A DNA stretch of 64,000 bases, taken from Candidatus Desulfofervidus auxilii. GTDB taxonomy: Bacteria; Desulfobacterota; Desulfofervidia; Desulfofervidales; Desulfofervidaceae. Where the stretch lies: assembly GCA_030262725.1 (NCBI GenBank), contig JAJSZS010000008.1:1-64000 (forward strand). Direction: 5' to 3'. Position numbers and translations under genes: made by a program. Each line of letters starts with the position of its first letter. The first letter of the stretch is position 1. The notes below the pieces were generated by a model that was given only the letters and a program-made list of their open reading frames with translations, had not been told where the DNA came from and ran no database searches. This document shows positions 52,593 through 61,728 of this stretch, piece after piece.

Positions 52593-54590
52593 ATGAAATT
52601 TTTTAAAAAATCTGAAGAAAAACAAATTCCGGAAATAGAAGAATTACAAAAAATTATTAATGAAACTCAATTACCTCCAAATGTTAGAGAGATTGCTATT
52701 CAAGAATTAGAAAGACTTTCTAGGATGAGTCCTAGTACAGCAGAATTTACTGTTGGTGTTAACTATGTTGAGTATTTAATTACTCTTCCCTGGTATAAAA
52801 AGACCCAAGATAATTTGGATATAAATTGGGCAGAGAAAATCCTTAATGAAAATCATTATGGTTTAAAGAGTGTTAAAGAAAGAATTTTGGAATATTTAGC
52901 TGTTAGAAAATTAAGATTAGAAAGGAAATATCAAATACTAGTAGTAGATGATGATGAAACTGCCAGGAATAATTTACAACATATTTTAAAAAAAGAAGAT
53001 TATGAAGTAGCTACAGCAAGTAATGCTATAGATGCACTTAGGTTGCTTGAAACTGTTGAGTTTGATGTGATCCTTACTGATTTAAGGATGAAAGACATAG
53101 ATGGCATGGAATTATTAGAAAAAATTAAGTGTAAGTATCCAGAAATGCAAGTTATTATGATTACCGCTTATGCTACAATTCCATCGGCAGTAGAAGCTAT
53201 TAAAAAAGGGGCTTATCATTATATTGCTAAACCTTTCCAATTGGAGGAAGTCCGAAATACTGTAAGAGAAGCATTAGAAAGAAAATTTTTACAACAAGAG
53301 ATAAAAGGTCCAATTTTATGTTTTGTAGGCCCACCAGGTACAGGAAAAACTTCATTAGGTAAGTCTATTGCTCAAGCATTAGGGAGAAAATTCATTCGTA
53401 TTTCACTTGCAGGGATGAAAGATGAGGCGGAAATAAGAGGACATCCACGTACATATGTAGCTGCTCTTCCAGGTAGAATAATTCGTGAAATACGTCGGGC
53501 TGGGACTATTAATCCTGTATTTATGTTAGATGAAGTAGATAAAATAGGTCAAGATTTTAAGGGTGATCCAGCTTCTGCTTTGCTAGAAGTCCTTGATCCT
53601 GAACAAAATGCTAGCTTTACTGATTATTATTTGGATGTACCATTTGATTTATCAAAAGTCATGTTTATTACTACTGCTAATATTACAGATCCCATTCCAG
53701 ATCCACTTTTAGATAGAATGGAGATTTTACCTTTTTCAGGATATACAGATGAAGAAAAAGAAAAAATTGCCTTTCAATTTATTATTCCTAGACAAATTAA
53801 AGAAAATGGACTGTCTAAAAATCCTCCAAGGTTTACAACTGATGCAGTATATAAAATTATTCGTGAATACACATATGAAGCAGGTGTAAGAAGTCTAGAA
53901 AGAGAGATTGCTTCTATTTGTAGAAAAATTGCTAGAAAAATTGTTAAAAACAATAATATCTCTAAAAAGGACTTTAATATAGATTCTCAACTTGTAGAGA
54001 AATATCTTGGTCCAAGAAAGTTTTACCATGAAGTGGCACAAGCAAAAGATCGTATAGGAGTGACTACTGGTCTTGTATGGACGGAAGTAGGAGGAGATAT
54101 TATCTTTGTTGAAGCTACGAAGATGAAAGGGAAAAGAGAACTTATTTTGACAGGTTCATTAGGAAATGTAATGCGTGAATCTGCACAGGCAGCTTTGAGC
54201 TATGTTCGTAGCAATGCAGAATTATTTGGGATTCCACCAGATTTTTTTGATTATCATGATATTCATATTCATGTTCCTGCAGGGGCTATACCAAAGGATG
54301 GCCCTTCTGCTGGTATAACTATTGCTTTAGCCCTAATTTCTCTTTTAACAGGAAGACCAGCAAGAAGAGATGTAGGAATGAGTGGTGAGTTGACTTTAAG
54401 TGGCAGAGTTTTGCCAGTAGCAGGAATTAGAGAAAAAATATTAGCTGCTAGGCGAGCTGGAGTAAAAATTGTAATCTTACCTAGTAAAAATAAGGTTGAT
54501 GTTGAAGATCTTCCAGAAAGTATACGAAAAGATTTAAATATCATTTTAATAGACAAAATTGAAGATATTGTAGATTTAGTTTTAAGATAA
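52593..54590 (+). CDS. Lon-type protease with a response-regulator receiver inserted before Walker A
   Basis: 665 aa. Residues 15-110 are the Lon helical region ([29 protein letters not shown]). A complete receiver follows, about 115-232 (ILVVDDDE, D163 in [13 protein letters not shown]213 in [10 protein letters not shown]), then Walker [16 protein letters not shown] (246-253), Walker [11 protein letters not shown], and the protease domain with Ser572 in KDGPSAG and Lys615. The N-terminal LON substrate domain is missing. In other Lon proteins the AVRKL helix leads directly to [12 protein letters not shown]; here the receiver takes that linker place. Phosphorylation may control ATPase or proteolysis. 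It is divergent from TSUP 2 and 2.7 kb past the NtrC gene. Confidence 0.93.
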   Translation: MKFFKKSEEKQIPEIEELQKIINETQLPPNVREIAIQELERLSRMSPSTAEFTVGVNYVEYLITLPWYKKTQDNLDINWAEKILNENHYGLKSVKERILEYLAVRKLRLERKYQILVVDDDETARNNLQHILKKEDYEVATASNAIDALRLLETVEFDVILTDLRMKDIDGMELLEKIKCKYPEMQVIMITAYATIPSAVEAIKKGAYHYIAKPFQLEEVRNTVREALERKFLQQEIKGPILCFVGPPGTGKTSLGKSIAQALGRKFIRISLAGMKDEAEIRGHPRTYVAALPGRIIREIRRAGTINPVFMLDEVDKIGQDFKGDPASALLEVLDPEQNASFTDYYLDVPFDLSKVMFITTANITDPIPDPLLDRMEILPFSGYTDEEKEKIAFQFIIPRQIKENGLSKNPPRFTTDAVYKIIREYTYEAGVRSLEREIASICRKIARKIVKNNNISKKDFNIDSQLVEKYLGPRKFYHEVAQAKDRIGVTTGLVWTEVGGDIIFVEATKMKGKRELILTGSLGNVMRESAQAALSYVRSNAELFGIPPDFFDYHDIHIHVPAGAIPKDGPSAGITIALALISLLTGRPARRDVGMSGELTLSGRVLPVAGIREKILAARRAGVKIVILPSKNKVDVEDLPESIRKDLNIILIDKIEDIVDLVLR

Positions 54591-54592
54591 AT

Positions 54593-56365
54593 ATGGAGTT
54601 AGAAAAATCTGTTGAACAATTGCCACATCAACCAGGTGTTTATCTTATAAAAGATAAGAGAGGGCATATTATTTATGTTGGCAAGGCAAAAGATTTACAA
54701 AAACGAGTAAAAAGCTATTTTTCTCGTCAGACTTCTGCTAAAGTGAAATCCATGTTAAGCCAGGCAGTTCAGATTGATTATATTATTACACCTTCAGAAA
54801 AGGAAGCATTGATTCTTGAATGTAATCTCATTAAGACTCATAAGCCTCGTTATAATGTAGTGTTACGAGATGATAAAAATTACCCATATTTAAGAATTGA
54901 TTTAAATGAAAAATGGCCAAGGTTTGTTATTGTAAGGCGTATGCAAAAGGATGGGGCAAAATATTTTGGCCCATTTGCTTCTGCTAAGGCAGTGAGGGAG
55001 ACATTAAAATCAATGAGCCAATTATTTCCTTTAAGAAGATGTAGTGATTTTGTTTTAATGCATAGAAAAAGACCTTGTTTAAATTATCAAATTGGTCGTT
55101 GTGTTGCACCATGTGTAGGTTATGTGACAGAAGAAGAATATAAAAAGCTTGCTTTTCAAGCCTGTTTATTTTTAGAAGGGCAAGCAGATGGGCTCTTAGA
55201 AACTTTGGAAAATGAGATGAAAAAAGCCTCTGCTAATCTTGAATTTGAAAGAGCAGCTTTTTATCGAGATAGAATATTTGCCATCAAACGTACATTAGAA
55301 AAACAGGCAATGGTTTCTTCTGACTTTGTTAATCAAGATATAATGGGATATTTGTCTTGGCCAGAAAAAGAGAAAAAGATAGAAGTGATTGTATTGCAAG
55401 TAAGAAATGGATATTTGCTTGGGGAGAGAAACTATACTCTTTCCCTTTCTATGGCATCTCCTAAAGAGGCTTTTAAAAGATTTTTAGAACAGTATTATTA
55501 TCGCCAGGATTTTATTCCTTCTGAAATTATTATTCCTTTTTTGCCAGAAGAAAAAAAGGTTTGGGAGGAATGGTTAAGTGAAAAAGCTAATGGAAAAGTA
55601 AATATCACTACTCCTCAAACAGAAGAGCATAAAAGACTTTTGACAATGGCAATAGAAAACCTTAAGCATCACCTTAATACAAAATTGATGGAAAAAAGTG
55701 TCCTTTTTACTTTAAAATCTATTTTAAATTTGCCTCAAATACCTAAAAGGATTGAATGTTTTGATATCTCAAATATTCAAGGGCAATTTGCTGTTGCCTC
55801 TATGGTTGTTTTTATAGATGGAGAACCAGCAAAGGATGAATATCGTCGTTTTAAATTAAAACAAGAAGGCTTTCCCAATGATTATGCTATGATGGAAGAG
55901 GTGTTAAGCAGAAGATTTTCAAAGAATGAGACATTACCAGATTTATTATTAATAGATGGAGGTAAAGGGCAATTAAAAATAGCTATTGAAGTACTTAAAA
56001 AAAATGGTCTTAATATATCTGTGGCAGCCATTGCTAAAGGAAGAGAAGGAGAAGAAGATAAAATTTATCTACCAGAAAGGAAAAATCCTTTAATGCTTAA
56101 ATCATATTCACCTGCTTTAAGATTTTTAAAGCATATTCGAGATGAGGCTCATCGGTTCGCAATTAGCTATTATAAAAAACTTCATAGAAAGGAGTTATTG
56201 GACTCTGCACTTGAGAATATTCCTGGTCTTGGTCCAAAGAGAAGGGCTTTGTTATGGCAACATTTTAATTCTTTAGAAGAGATAAAAAATGCCTCTCTTG
56301 AAACTCTCTGTAAAATAGGATTACCTTATTCTGTAGCAAAGTCTTTAAAAGAGGCATTAACTTAA
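54593..56365 (+). CDS. uvrC: Excinuclease ABC subunit C
   Basis: 590 aa. GIY-YIG domain at 10-95 (GVYLIKDKRGHIIYVGKAKDL), Cys cluster with CLNYQIGRCVAPCVGY near 160, UVR motif (ENEMKKASANLEFERAAFYRDR, about 205-230), the RNase H-like catalytic part (FDISNIQGQFAVASMVVF, LLIDGGKGQL) and helix-hairpin-helix end (NIPGLGPKRRALLWQHF). It makes both incisions in nucleotide excision repair with UvrAB. Two nt after the Lon stop, so probably co-transcribed. Confidence 0.97.
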   Translation: MELEKSVEQLPHQPGVYLIKDKRGHIIYVGKAKDLQKRVKSYFSRQTSAKVKSMLSQAVQIDYIITPSEKEALILECNLIKTHKPRYNVVLRDDKNYPYLRIDLNEKWPRFVIVRRMQKDGAKYFGPFASAKAVRETLKSMSQLFPLRRCSDFVLMHRKRPCLNYQIGRCVAPCVGYVTEEEYKKLAFQACLFLEGQADGLLETLENEMKKASANLEFERAAFYRDRIFAIKRTLEKQAMVSSDFVNQDIMGYLSWPEKEKKIEVIVLQVRNGYLLGERNYTLSLSMASPKEAFKRFLEQYYYRQDFIPSEIIIPFLPEEKKVWEEWLSEKANGKVNITTPQTEEHKRLLTMAIENLKHHLNTKLMEKSVLFTLKSILNLPQIPKRIECFDISNIQGQFAVASMVVFIDGEPAKDEYRRFKLKQEGFPNDYAMMEEVLSRRFSKNETLPDLLLIDGGKGQLKIAIEVLKKNGLNISVAAIAKGREGEEDKIYLPERKNPLMLKSYSPALRFLKHIRDEAHRFAISYYKKLHRKELLDSALENIPGLGPKRRALLWQHFNSLEEIKNASLETLCKIGLPYSVAKSLKEALT

Positions 56366-56373
56366 ATAAAACA

Positions 56374-57624
56374 ATGTTTTCAATTTATACATTAGGATTG
56401 TGGCTTGGGGTAAGTTTTAGTTTGCCACTAGGAATAATTCATCCAAAAATAAAACATTATATAAAAAATCGTCTTGGACACCATCTTAACTATCCATTTT
56501 TTTCTAATCAACCTGTTTGGTTTCATGCCCTTTCTGTTGGTGAAGTGCTTTCAGTAGTACCTTTGGTAAAAGCATTTAAAAAAAGATATTCAGAAATTTC
56601 TATTTTTTTTACTGCTAGCACACTTACTGGTCATGAGATGGCTAAAAAACAATTAAAAGATATAGCTGATGCTATAAACTATTTTCCATTAGATTTTCCT
56701 AATGTTATAAATCATTATTTAAAACGAATTAATCCAAGGCTTATTATATTCACAGAGACAGATATATGGCCTAATTTTTTAAATATAATGCATAAAAATC
56801 ATATTCCAACTATACTTATCAGTGCAAGGATATCTGAACGTTCTTATAAGAGATATTGTTTAATAAAAAGTTGGGTTTCTCATGTTATAAATCATCTTGA
56901 ATTTATAGGGGCACAGAGAGAGGAGGATAAAAGGCGCTTTTTGGGATTAGGTTTTAAAAAAGAAAAAATTAAAGTAATAGGTAGTCTTAAATTTGATTTG
57001 CCTTTACCTGATTTGGGTCAAAAAACACTGATAAGAAAAGAATTAAACATTTCCTTAAAACAAACTATCTGGATAGCAGGAAGTACTCATCGGGGTGAAG
57101 ATGAAATTATTTTAAAAGTTCATCGAGCTCTTTTGTCCCTTTTTCCTAATCTCTGTTTAATTATTGCCCCACGCCATCCAGAAAGGTTTGATGAAGTAAC
57201 AGCACTTTCTTTAAAAATGGGATTTCGTACTAAACGACGTACAGAAGATAAAAAAGGGGATTATGAAGTAATTGTGCTTGATACTTTAGGAGAATTAGCT
57301 AAAGCATATGGTATTTCTCATTTTGCCTTTGTTGGAGGTAGCTTTGTTCCTATAGGTGGGCATAATCCATTAGAAGTAGCAGTTTGGGCAAGACCAGTTA
57401 TCTTTGGGCCATATATGTTTAATTTCAGTGAGATTGCCAAAATGTTAGTAGAAAACAAAGCAGCTATTGAAGTAAAGGATGAAAAAATGTTATTTCAGGT
57501 TTGTCGTTTTCTATTAGAAGATAAATCTGCTGCTGAGATAATAGGAGAGCAGGGTAGAAAATTAGTAACTGCACATCAAGGAGTGATAGAACATTATTTA
57601 AAATTAATAGAAAAATGGATTTAA
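56374..57624 (+). CDS. waaA: Kdo transferase (lipid IVA)
   Basis: 416 aa. PVWFHALSVGEVLSVVPLVKAF matches the WaaA N-terminal domain, FTASTLTGHEMA and TETDIWPNFL the acceptor side, and GGSFVPIGGHNPLEVAVWARP the nucleotide-sugar (CMP-Kdo) domain. It adds Kdo to the lipid A precursor at the inner membrane. Overlaps lpxK by 10 bp. Confidence 0.95.
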   Translation: MFSIYTLGLWLGVSFSLPLGIIHPKIKHYIKNRLGHHLNYPFFSNQPVWFHALSVGEVLSVVPLVKAFKKRYSEISIFFTASTLTGHEMAKKQLKDIADAINYFPLDFPNVINHYLKRINPRLIIFTETDIWPNFLNIMHKNHIPTILISARISERSYKRYCLIKSWVSHVINHLEFIGAQREEDKRRFLGLGFKKEKIKVIGSLKFDLPLPDLGQKTLIRKELNISLKQTIWIAGSTHRGEDEIILKVHRALLSLFPNLCLIIAPRHPERFDEVTALSLKMGFRTKRRTEDKKGDYEVIVLDTLGELAKAYGISHFAFVGGSFVPIGGHNPLEVAVWARPVIFGPYMFNFSEIAKMLVENKAAIEVKDEKMLFQVCRFLLEDKSAAEIIGEQGRKLVTAHQGVIEHYLKLIEKWI

Positions 57625-58682
57625 ATCGCCTTTTTTATCTGTTTCAAGAAGGCCCTTATACTTTAAAACTTTTTGCCTATGGTTTAAGCACTTTTTATTT
57701 TGGTGGTTTAAGATTACATCAATTTCTTTATAAATCAGGATTATTATCTCAAAAAAAATTACCTTCTAAAATAATAAGTATAGGAAATTTATCTGTAGGT
57801 GGAAGTGGCAAAACCCCATTTGTTATTTTTTTAGCTAAATTTTTTAAATCCATGGGGGAAAAAGTAATAGTAGTTACACGGGGTTATAAAAGTCAATCAA
57901 AATCATTTATAGTTTCTGATGGAAATAAGATTTATCTAACAGCAAAACAAGCTGGTGATGAAAGTTATCTTTTGGCAAGCAATTTAAAAGGAATTCCTGT
58001 TTTGAAAGGGAAAAATCGATATAAGGCAATCAAATTGGCTTATAAATATTTTTCTCCTAAAATTGTCATTTTAGATGATGCTTTTCAACACTATGCCTTA
58101 AAAAGAGACATTGATATTGTTTTATTAAATGCAAAAAATCCTTTTGGAAATGGCTATTTATTACCAAGAGGTATTTTGCGTGAACCTATATCTGCATTAA
58201 AAAGAGCTCATGCAGTAATTATCACAAAGGTAAGGCATGAGAGGGAAATAAAGAAGTTTAGAAATTTTTTAAAAAAGAATTTTTCTCATTTGGCTATTTT
58301 TGATGCTTTTTCATATATAAATAAAATTTTCAATCTTAAAGGAGAATCTTTTAGTCCTTTTATGCTTTATAATAAACCTTGCTTAATATTTTGTGGTTTA
58401 GCAAATCCAAAAAATTTTTATGAAACTTGTAAAGAGTTAAATATAAAAATAATAAAATTTTTTTCATATCCAGATCATTATTTTTATACAGAAAAAGATA
58501 TAAAAAATCTTATCAAAATGGCAAAAATTTTTGGTGCAGAAGCATTGGTAACAACAGAAAAGGATGCAGTAAAATTAAAATCATTTAATTTTGATTATCC
58601 ATTATATTATCTTCAATTAGAGATTAAACTTTATCAAGAAGAAGCATTTAAAAAATGGATAATAAAAAAATTGGCATTTTAG
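57615..58682 (+). CDS. lpxK: Tetraacyldisaccharide 4'-kinase
   Basis: 355 aa. ISIGNLSVGGSGKTPFVIFLAK is the P-loop block; LDDAFQHYALKRDIDIVLLNA and EKDAVKL are LpxK family blocks. It phosphorylates lipid A disaccharide. Its 3' end overlaps waaF by 28 bp, in the same direction. Confidence 0.95.
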   Translation: MDLNRLFYLFQEGPYTLKLFAYGLSTFYFGGLRLHQFLYKSGLLSQKKLPSKIISIGNLSVGGSGKTPFVIFLAKFFKSMGEKVIVVTRGYKSQSKSFIVSDGNKIYLTAKQAGDESYLLASNLKGIPVLKGKNRYKAIKLAYKYFSPKIVILDDAFQHYALKRDIDIVLLNAKNPFGNGYLLPRGILREPISALKRAHAVIITKVRHEREIKKFRNFLKKNFSHLAIFDAFSYINKIFNLKGESFSPFMLYNKPCLIFCGLANPKNFYETCKELNIKIIKFFSYPDHYFYTEKDIKNLIKMAKIFGAEALVTTEKDAVKLKSFNFDYPLYYLQLEIKLYQEEAFKKWIIKKLAF

Positions 58683-59671
58683 TACGTTCTCCAAATTGGC
58701 TCGGTGATGCTGTTATGTGTTTACCTTTTTTAGAAAATTTGCGAGTTATTTATCCAGATGCCTGGATTGGGATATGGTGTTATTCTAATTTAAAGGATTT
58801 ATTTAAAGCATACCAAGGTGTTGATGAAATCATTATTTTACCTAAAAATAAATTTTTTATTTTAAAACAGCGTTCTAAATTAAAAAAATTATTTTCTATA
58901 TGTATTCTTTTGCCAAATTCATTTTCTTCTGCTCTTATATCTTTTTTAGCAGGCATTCCAAAAAGAATTGGTTATGACACAGATGGAAGGAGGCTATTTT
59001 TAACAAAATCATATCCTGCTCCAAAAGGCATTCATCAAATTGATTATTTTCTCCATCTAATTAAATGTTTAGGATATAATCCAAAACCATTTACTCCTAA
59101 TTTAAAACCACTACCTGAAGGGGAAAAAGAAAAAGAATTATTAAGGAAAAAATATGGATGGGGAAAGGAATATGTTATTTTTGCACCAGGTGCAGCTTAT
59201 GGTTTAGCTAAATGTTGGCCACCAATTTATTTTGCAAAATTGGCAGAAAAGATTAAAAAAACAGGCAGAGAAATTATTTTAGTAGGAAGCAAAAAGGACA
59301 AAAATGTTACTTCACTTATTTTAAGTTATTTAAGAAATCAAAAAGGCATTTATGATATTACTGGAAAAACAACACTTGCTGGTATTATAAGCATTATAAA
59401 AGAAGCTAGTATAGTGATAAGTAACGATTCAGGTCTTATGCATTTAACTGCTGCTTTAAGATGTCCCCAAATTGCCATTTTTGGTCCAACCTCTCCTGCA
59501 CGCACTAGTCCTTATGGTAACACTACATACATTATTCACCATCCTGTTCCTTGTAGTCCTTGTACTTATCGCCAATGCCCTAAGGATCACATTTGCATGA
59601 AACAGATTAGCGTAGATGAGGTATTTAATATTTATCAAAAAATTAAAACTCATAGCTATAATACACCTTAA
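58655..59671 (+). CDS. waaF: Lipopolysaccharide heptosyltransferase II-type
   Basis: 338 aa, GT9 family. RSPNWLGDAVMCLPFLENL, ISNDSGLMHLTAALRCPQIAIFGPTSP and the late Cys block PCSPCTYRQCPKDHICM identify it. Adds heptose to the Kdo-lipid A core. The ATG lies within lpxK. Its 3' end overlaps the convergent coiled-coil gene by 29 bp. Heptosyltransferase I versus II cannot be fully separated, II preferred. Confidence 0.9.
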   Translation: MDNKKIGILVRSPNWLGDAVMCLPFLENLRVIYPDAWIGIWCYSNLKDLFKAYQGVDEIIILPKNKFFILKQRSKLKKLFSICILLPNSFSSALISFLAGIPKRIGYDTDGRRLFLTKSYPAPKGIHQIDYFLHLIKCLGYNPKPFTPNLKPLPEGEKEKELLRKKYGWGKEYVIFAPGAAYGLAKCWPPIYFAKLAEKIKKTGREIILVGSKKDKNVTSLILSYLRNQKGIYDITGKTTLAGIISIIKEASIVISNDSGLMHLTAALRCPQIAIFGPTSPARTSPYGNTTYIIHHPVPCSPCTYRQCPKDHICMKQISVDEVFNIYQKIKTHSYNTP

Positions 59672-60482
59672 TTCCTTTCTTTCTAGCATACTCATCAACA
59701 TTTGGCTCACTTATCATGTAAGTTACTATTAATGGAAATATCCTTTCAAACACACCTTCAAGTTTTTTGAGTTTTTTCTTTATGAATTTATTAATATCAT
59801 TTTTTGAAAGCTGTGCTTTTCCTTCACCAATAATAGTAAATCTTTCACCATCCTTTACAGCTTCACCTATTATGTTTACTTCAATGGGTTTACCATCTTT
59901 ATCAGTTACATAAGTTCTTTTAAGTTTCCCTATAATCTCAAGACCAAAGTCCTGTTTAAGAAGTTTCGGAAGTGCTTTAAAGGCATCGTCTTCAAGTCTG
60001 TAACCAACTGTTATAGAAAGTCCACCAAGTTGTTTTCTTGTTTCTTTATGTTCAACTATAAGTTTTTGAAGTTCTTCTTCAGTTCTTTTTTGCGCTTCAG
60101 CAAGCTCTTCAACACGTTTTTCAGTTCTTTTTTGTGCTTCAGCCAATTCTTCAATACGTTCTTCTGTTCTTTTTTGCGCCTCAGCTAATTCCTCAACACG
60201 TTCTTCAGTTCTTTTCTGTGCTTCAGCCAATTCTTCAACACGTTCTTCTGTCCTCTTTTGTGCCTCAGCTAATTCTTCAACACGTTTTTCGGTTCTTTTC
60301 TGTGCCTCTGCAAGTTCTTTTTGTGCTTTTGCTAAATCTTTTACAATTTCCTTAAGTTCATTAAAATCTTTTGCCTTTACAAGTTCATCTGTAATATCAT
60401 AAAGTACTTCTGCTAAAAGTGTAGCCTGTTTTTCTGAAAATCCCTTTCTTAATCTTTCCTTAAGTTCATTTTGTTTAAACAT
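59643..60482 (-). CDS. Coiled-coil protein with DUF3782/PD-(D/E)XK-like C-terminus
   Basis: 279 aa. Residues about 57-140 are six near-exact 14-residue repeats ([14 protein letters not shown]) that will form a continuous coiled coil. Residues 150-279 resemble the PD-(D/E)XK nuclease-like part of DUF3782 proteins: EVNIIGEA then [11 protein letters not shown] (E-x-K-type). It could be a nuclease or a structural protein. It overlaps waaF by 29 bp. Function unknown. Confidence 0.75.
   Translation of the reverse strand: MFKQNELKERLRKGFSEKQATLLAEVLYDITDELVKAKDFNELKEIVKDLAKAQKELAEAQKRTEKRVEELAEAQKRTEERVEELAEAQKRTEERVEELAEAQKRTEERIEELAEAQKRTEKRVEELAEAQKRTEEELQKLIVEHKETRKQLGGLSITVGYRLEDDAFKALPKLLKQDFGLEIIGKLKRTYVTDKDGKPIEVNIIGEAVKDGERFTIIGEGKAQLSKNDINKFIKKKLKKLEGVFERIFPLIVTYMISEPNVDEYARKKGIKVYYSYEF
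60063..60314 (-). repeat. Six 42-bp tandem repeats in the coiled-coil gene
   Basis: Six 14-codon units encoding L-AEAQKRTE-x-RVEE, with few silent differences. The copy number may vary by slippage or recombination. Confidence 0.85.
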
Positions 60483-60546
60483 TTAATTCCCCTTTTTAAC
60501 TTTATTTTTATCAAAATTTTAATCTATTTGCAAAAAATTAGTGCTC

Positions 60547-60575
60547 TTGACATCTCTTTTTTCTCCTTGCATTAT
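60547..60575 (+). promoter_or_regulatory. Sigma-70 promoter of the AmrS-type gene, leaderless
   Basis: TTGACA (60547-60552), 17-bp spacer, CATTAT (60570-60575), then 7 nt to ATG 60583. The upstream GTG at 60541 lies before the -35 box, so the ATG is the likely start. Confidence 0.5.
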
Positions 60576-60582
60576 AGAAAAA

Positions 60583-61728
60583 ATGCTTTATTCTAGAAGA
60601 GATTTTTTAAAATGCACTTTTTGCTTCCTTGCATCTTTTTTTTCTGATTCTTGGGCAAAAACTATTTATTTTAGAAAAGGACTTATTAAGACTAAAGTTT
60701 CGCCGTATTTTAAAAAGCTAGACAATAAATCCATAATGTGCACTTTATGCCCCAGGTTTTGTGTTGTTGCTGATGGGAAAAGAGGTTATTGCGAAGTAAG
60801 AGAGAATAGGGGAGGTATTTATTATAGTCTGGTTTATGGAAATCCCTGTGCTGTCCATATTGATCCAATTGAGAAAAAACCATTCTTTCATGTACTTCCT
60901 GGAACTAGTGCTTTTTCTATTGCTACAGCAGGTTGTAACTTTGATTGCAAATTCTGTCAGAATTGGGAAATTTCTCAGGCTAGACCAGAAGAGACATTCA
61001 ATTATGATTTACCTCCTGAAGAAGTAGTTGCTTTAGCAAAAATCTATAAGTGTTCTTCTATTGCTTCTACCTATGTTGAACCAATGATTTTTTATGAATA
61101 CATGTATGATATTGGGCGCCTTTTAAAAGAAGAGGATATTCTTAATACTTGCCATTCTAATGGCTTTATTAATCCAGAACCATTAAGGGCATTATGTAAA
61201 TATTTAGATGCTGCTTGTATTGATCTTAAAGGTTTTAGTGAAAAATTTTATGAAGAACTAACAGAAGGTAAATTAGCTCCAGTACTTAGGACATTAAAAA
61301 TTTTAAGAAAAGAAGGTGTACATACTGAGATTGTTAACTTAATAGTGCCCACAAAAAATGATGATTTTAAAATGATAAAAGAAATGGTAGAATGGATTAA
61401 AACAGAATTAGGAAATGATGTTCCTTTACATTTTACTCGTTTTTACCCTAGATATAAATTAAATAATCTTCCTCCTACACCAATAGATACTTTAGAAAAA
61501 GCAAGAAGCATAGCTTTAAAGGCTGGTTTAAAATATGTTTATATAGGAAATGTGCCTGGTCATCCTGCAGAAAATACTTATTGTCCTAGGTGTGATGAAG
61601 TGCTTATTAGGCGTATAGGATATAGAATTGAAGCTATTTATCTTAAAGATGGTAAATGTGGCTATTGTGGATTTCCTATACCAGGTATTTGGTCAAAAAA
61701 GAAGCAAAAACAGGGCAAGCAAGTTTAA
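60583..61728 (+). CDS. amrS: AmmeMemoRadiSam-type radical SAM protein with twin-arginine N-terminus
   Basis: 381 aa. The N-terminus MLYSRRDFLKCTFCFLASFF contains SRRDFLK, a twin-arginine export motif, followed by a hydrophobic segment. The body is a typical AmrS: CTLCPRFCVV, YGNPCAVHIDPIEKKPFFH, radical SAM C-x3-C-x2-C in AGCNFDCKFCQNWEIS, and two late Cys pairs (YCPRCD, GKCGYCG). Family function is unproven. Export of a radical SAM enzyme would be unusual, as SAM is cytoplasmic, so the motif may be a membrane anchor or chance. The 3' end overlaps the convergent gene by 36 bp. Confidence 0.9.
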   Translation: MLYSRRDFLKCTFCFLASFFSDSWAKTIYFRKGLIKTKVSPYFKKLDNKSIMCTLCPRFCVVADGKRGYCEVRENRGGIYYSLVYGNPCAVHIDPIEKKPFFHVLPGTSAFSIATAGCNFDCKFCQNWEISQARPEETFNYDLPPEEVVALAKIYKCSSIASTYVEPMIFYEYMYDIGRLLKEEDILNTCHSNGFINPEPLRALCKYLDAACIDLKGFSEKFYEELTEGKLAPVLRTLKILRKEGVHTEIVNLIVPTKNDDFKMIKEMVEWIKTELGNDVPLHFTRFYPRYKLNNLPPTPIDTLEKARSIALKAGLKYVYIGNVPGHPAENTYCPRCDEVLIRRIGYRIEAIYLKDGKCGYCGFPIPGIWSKKKQKQGKQV

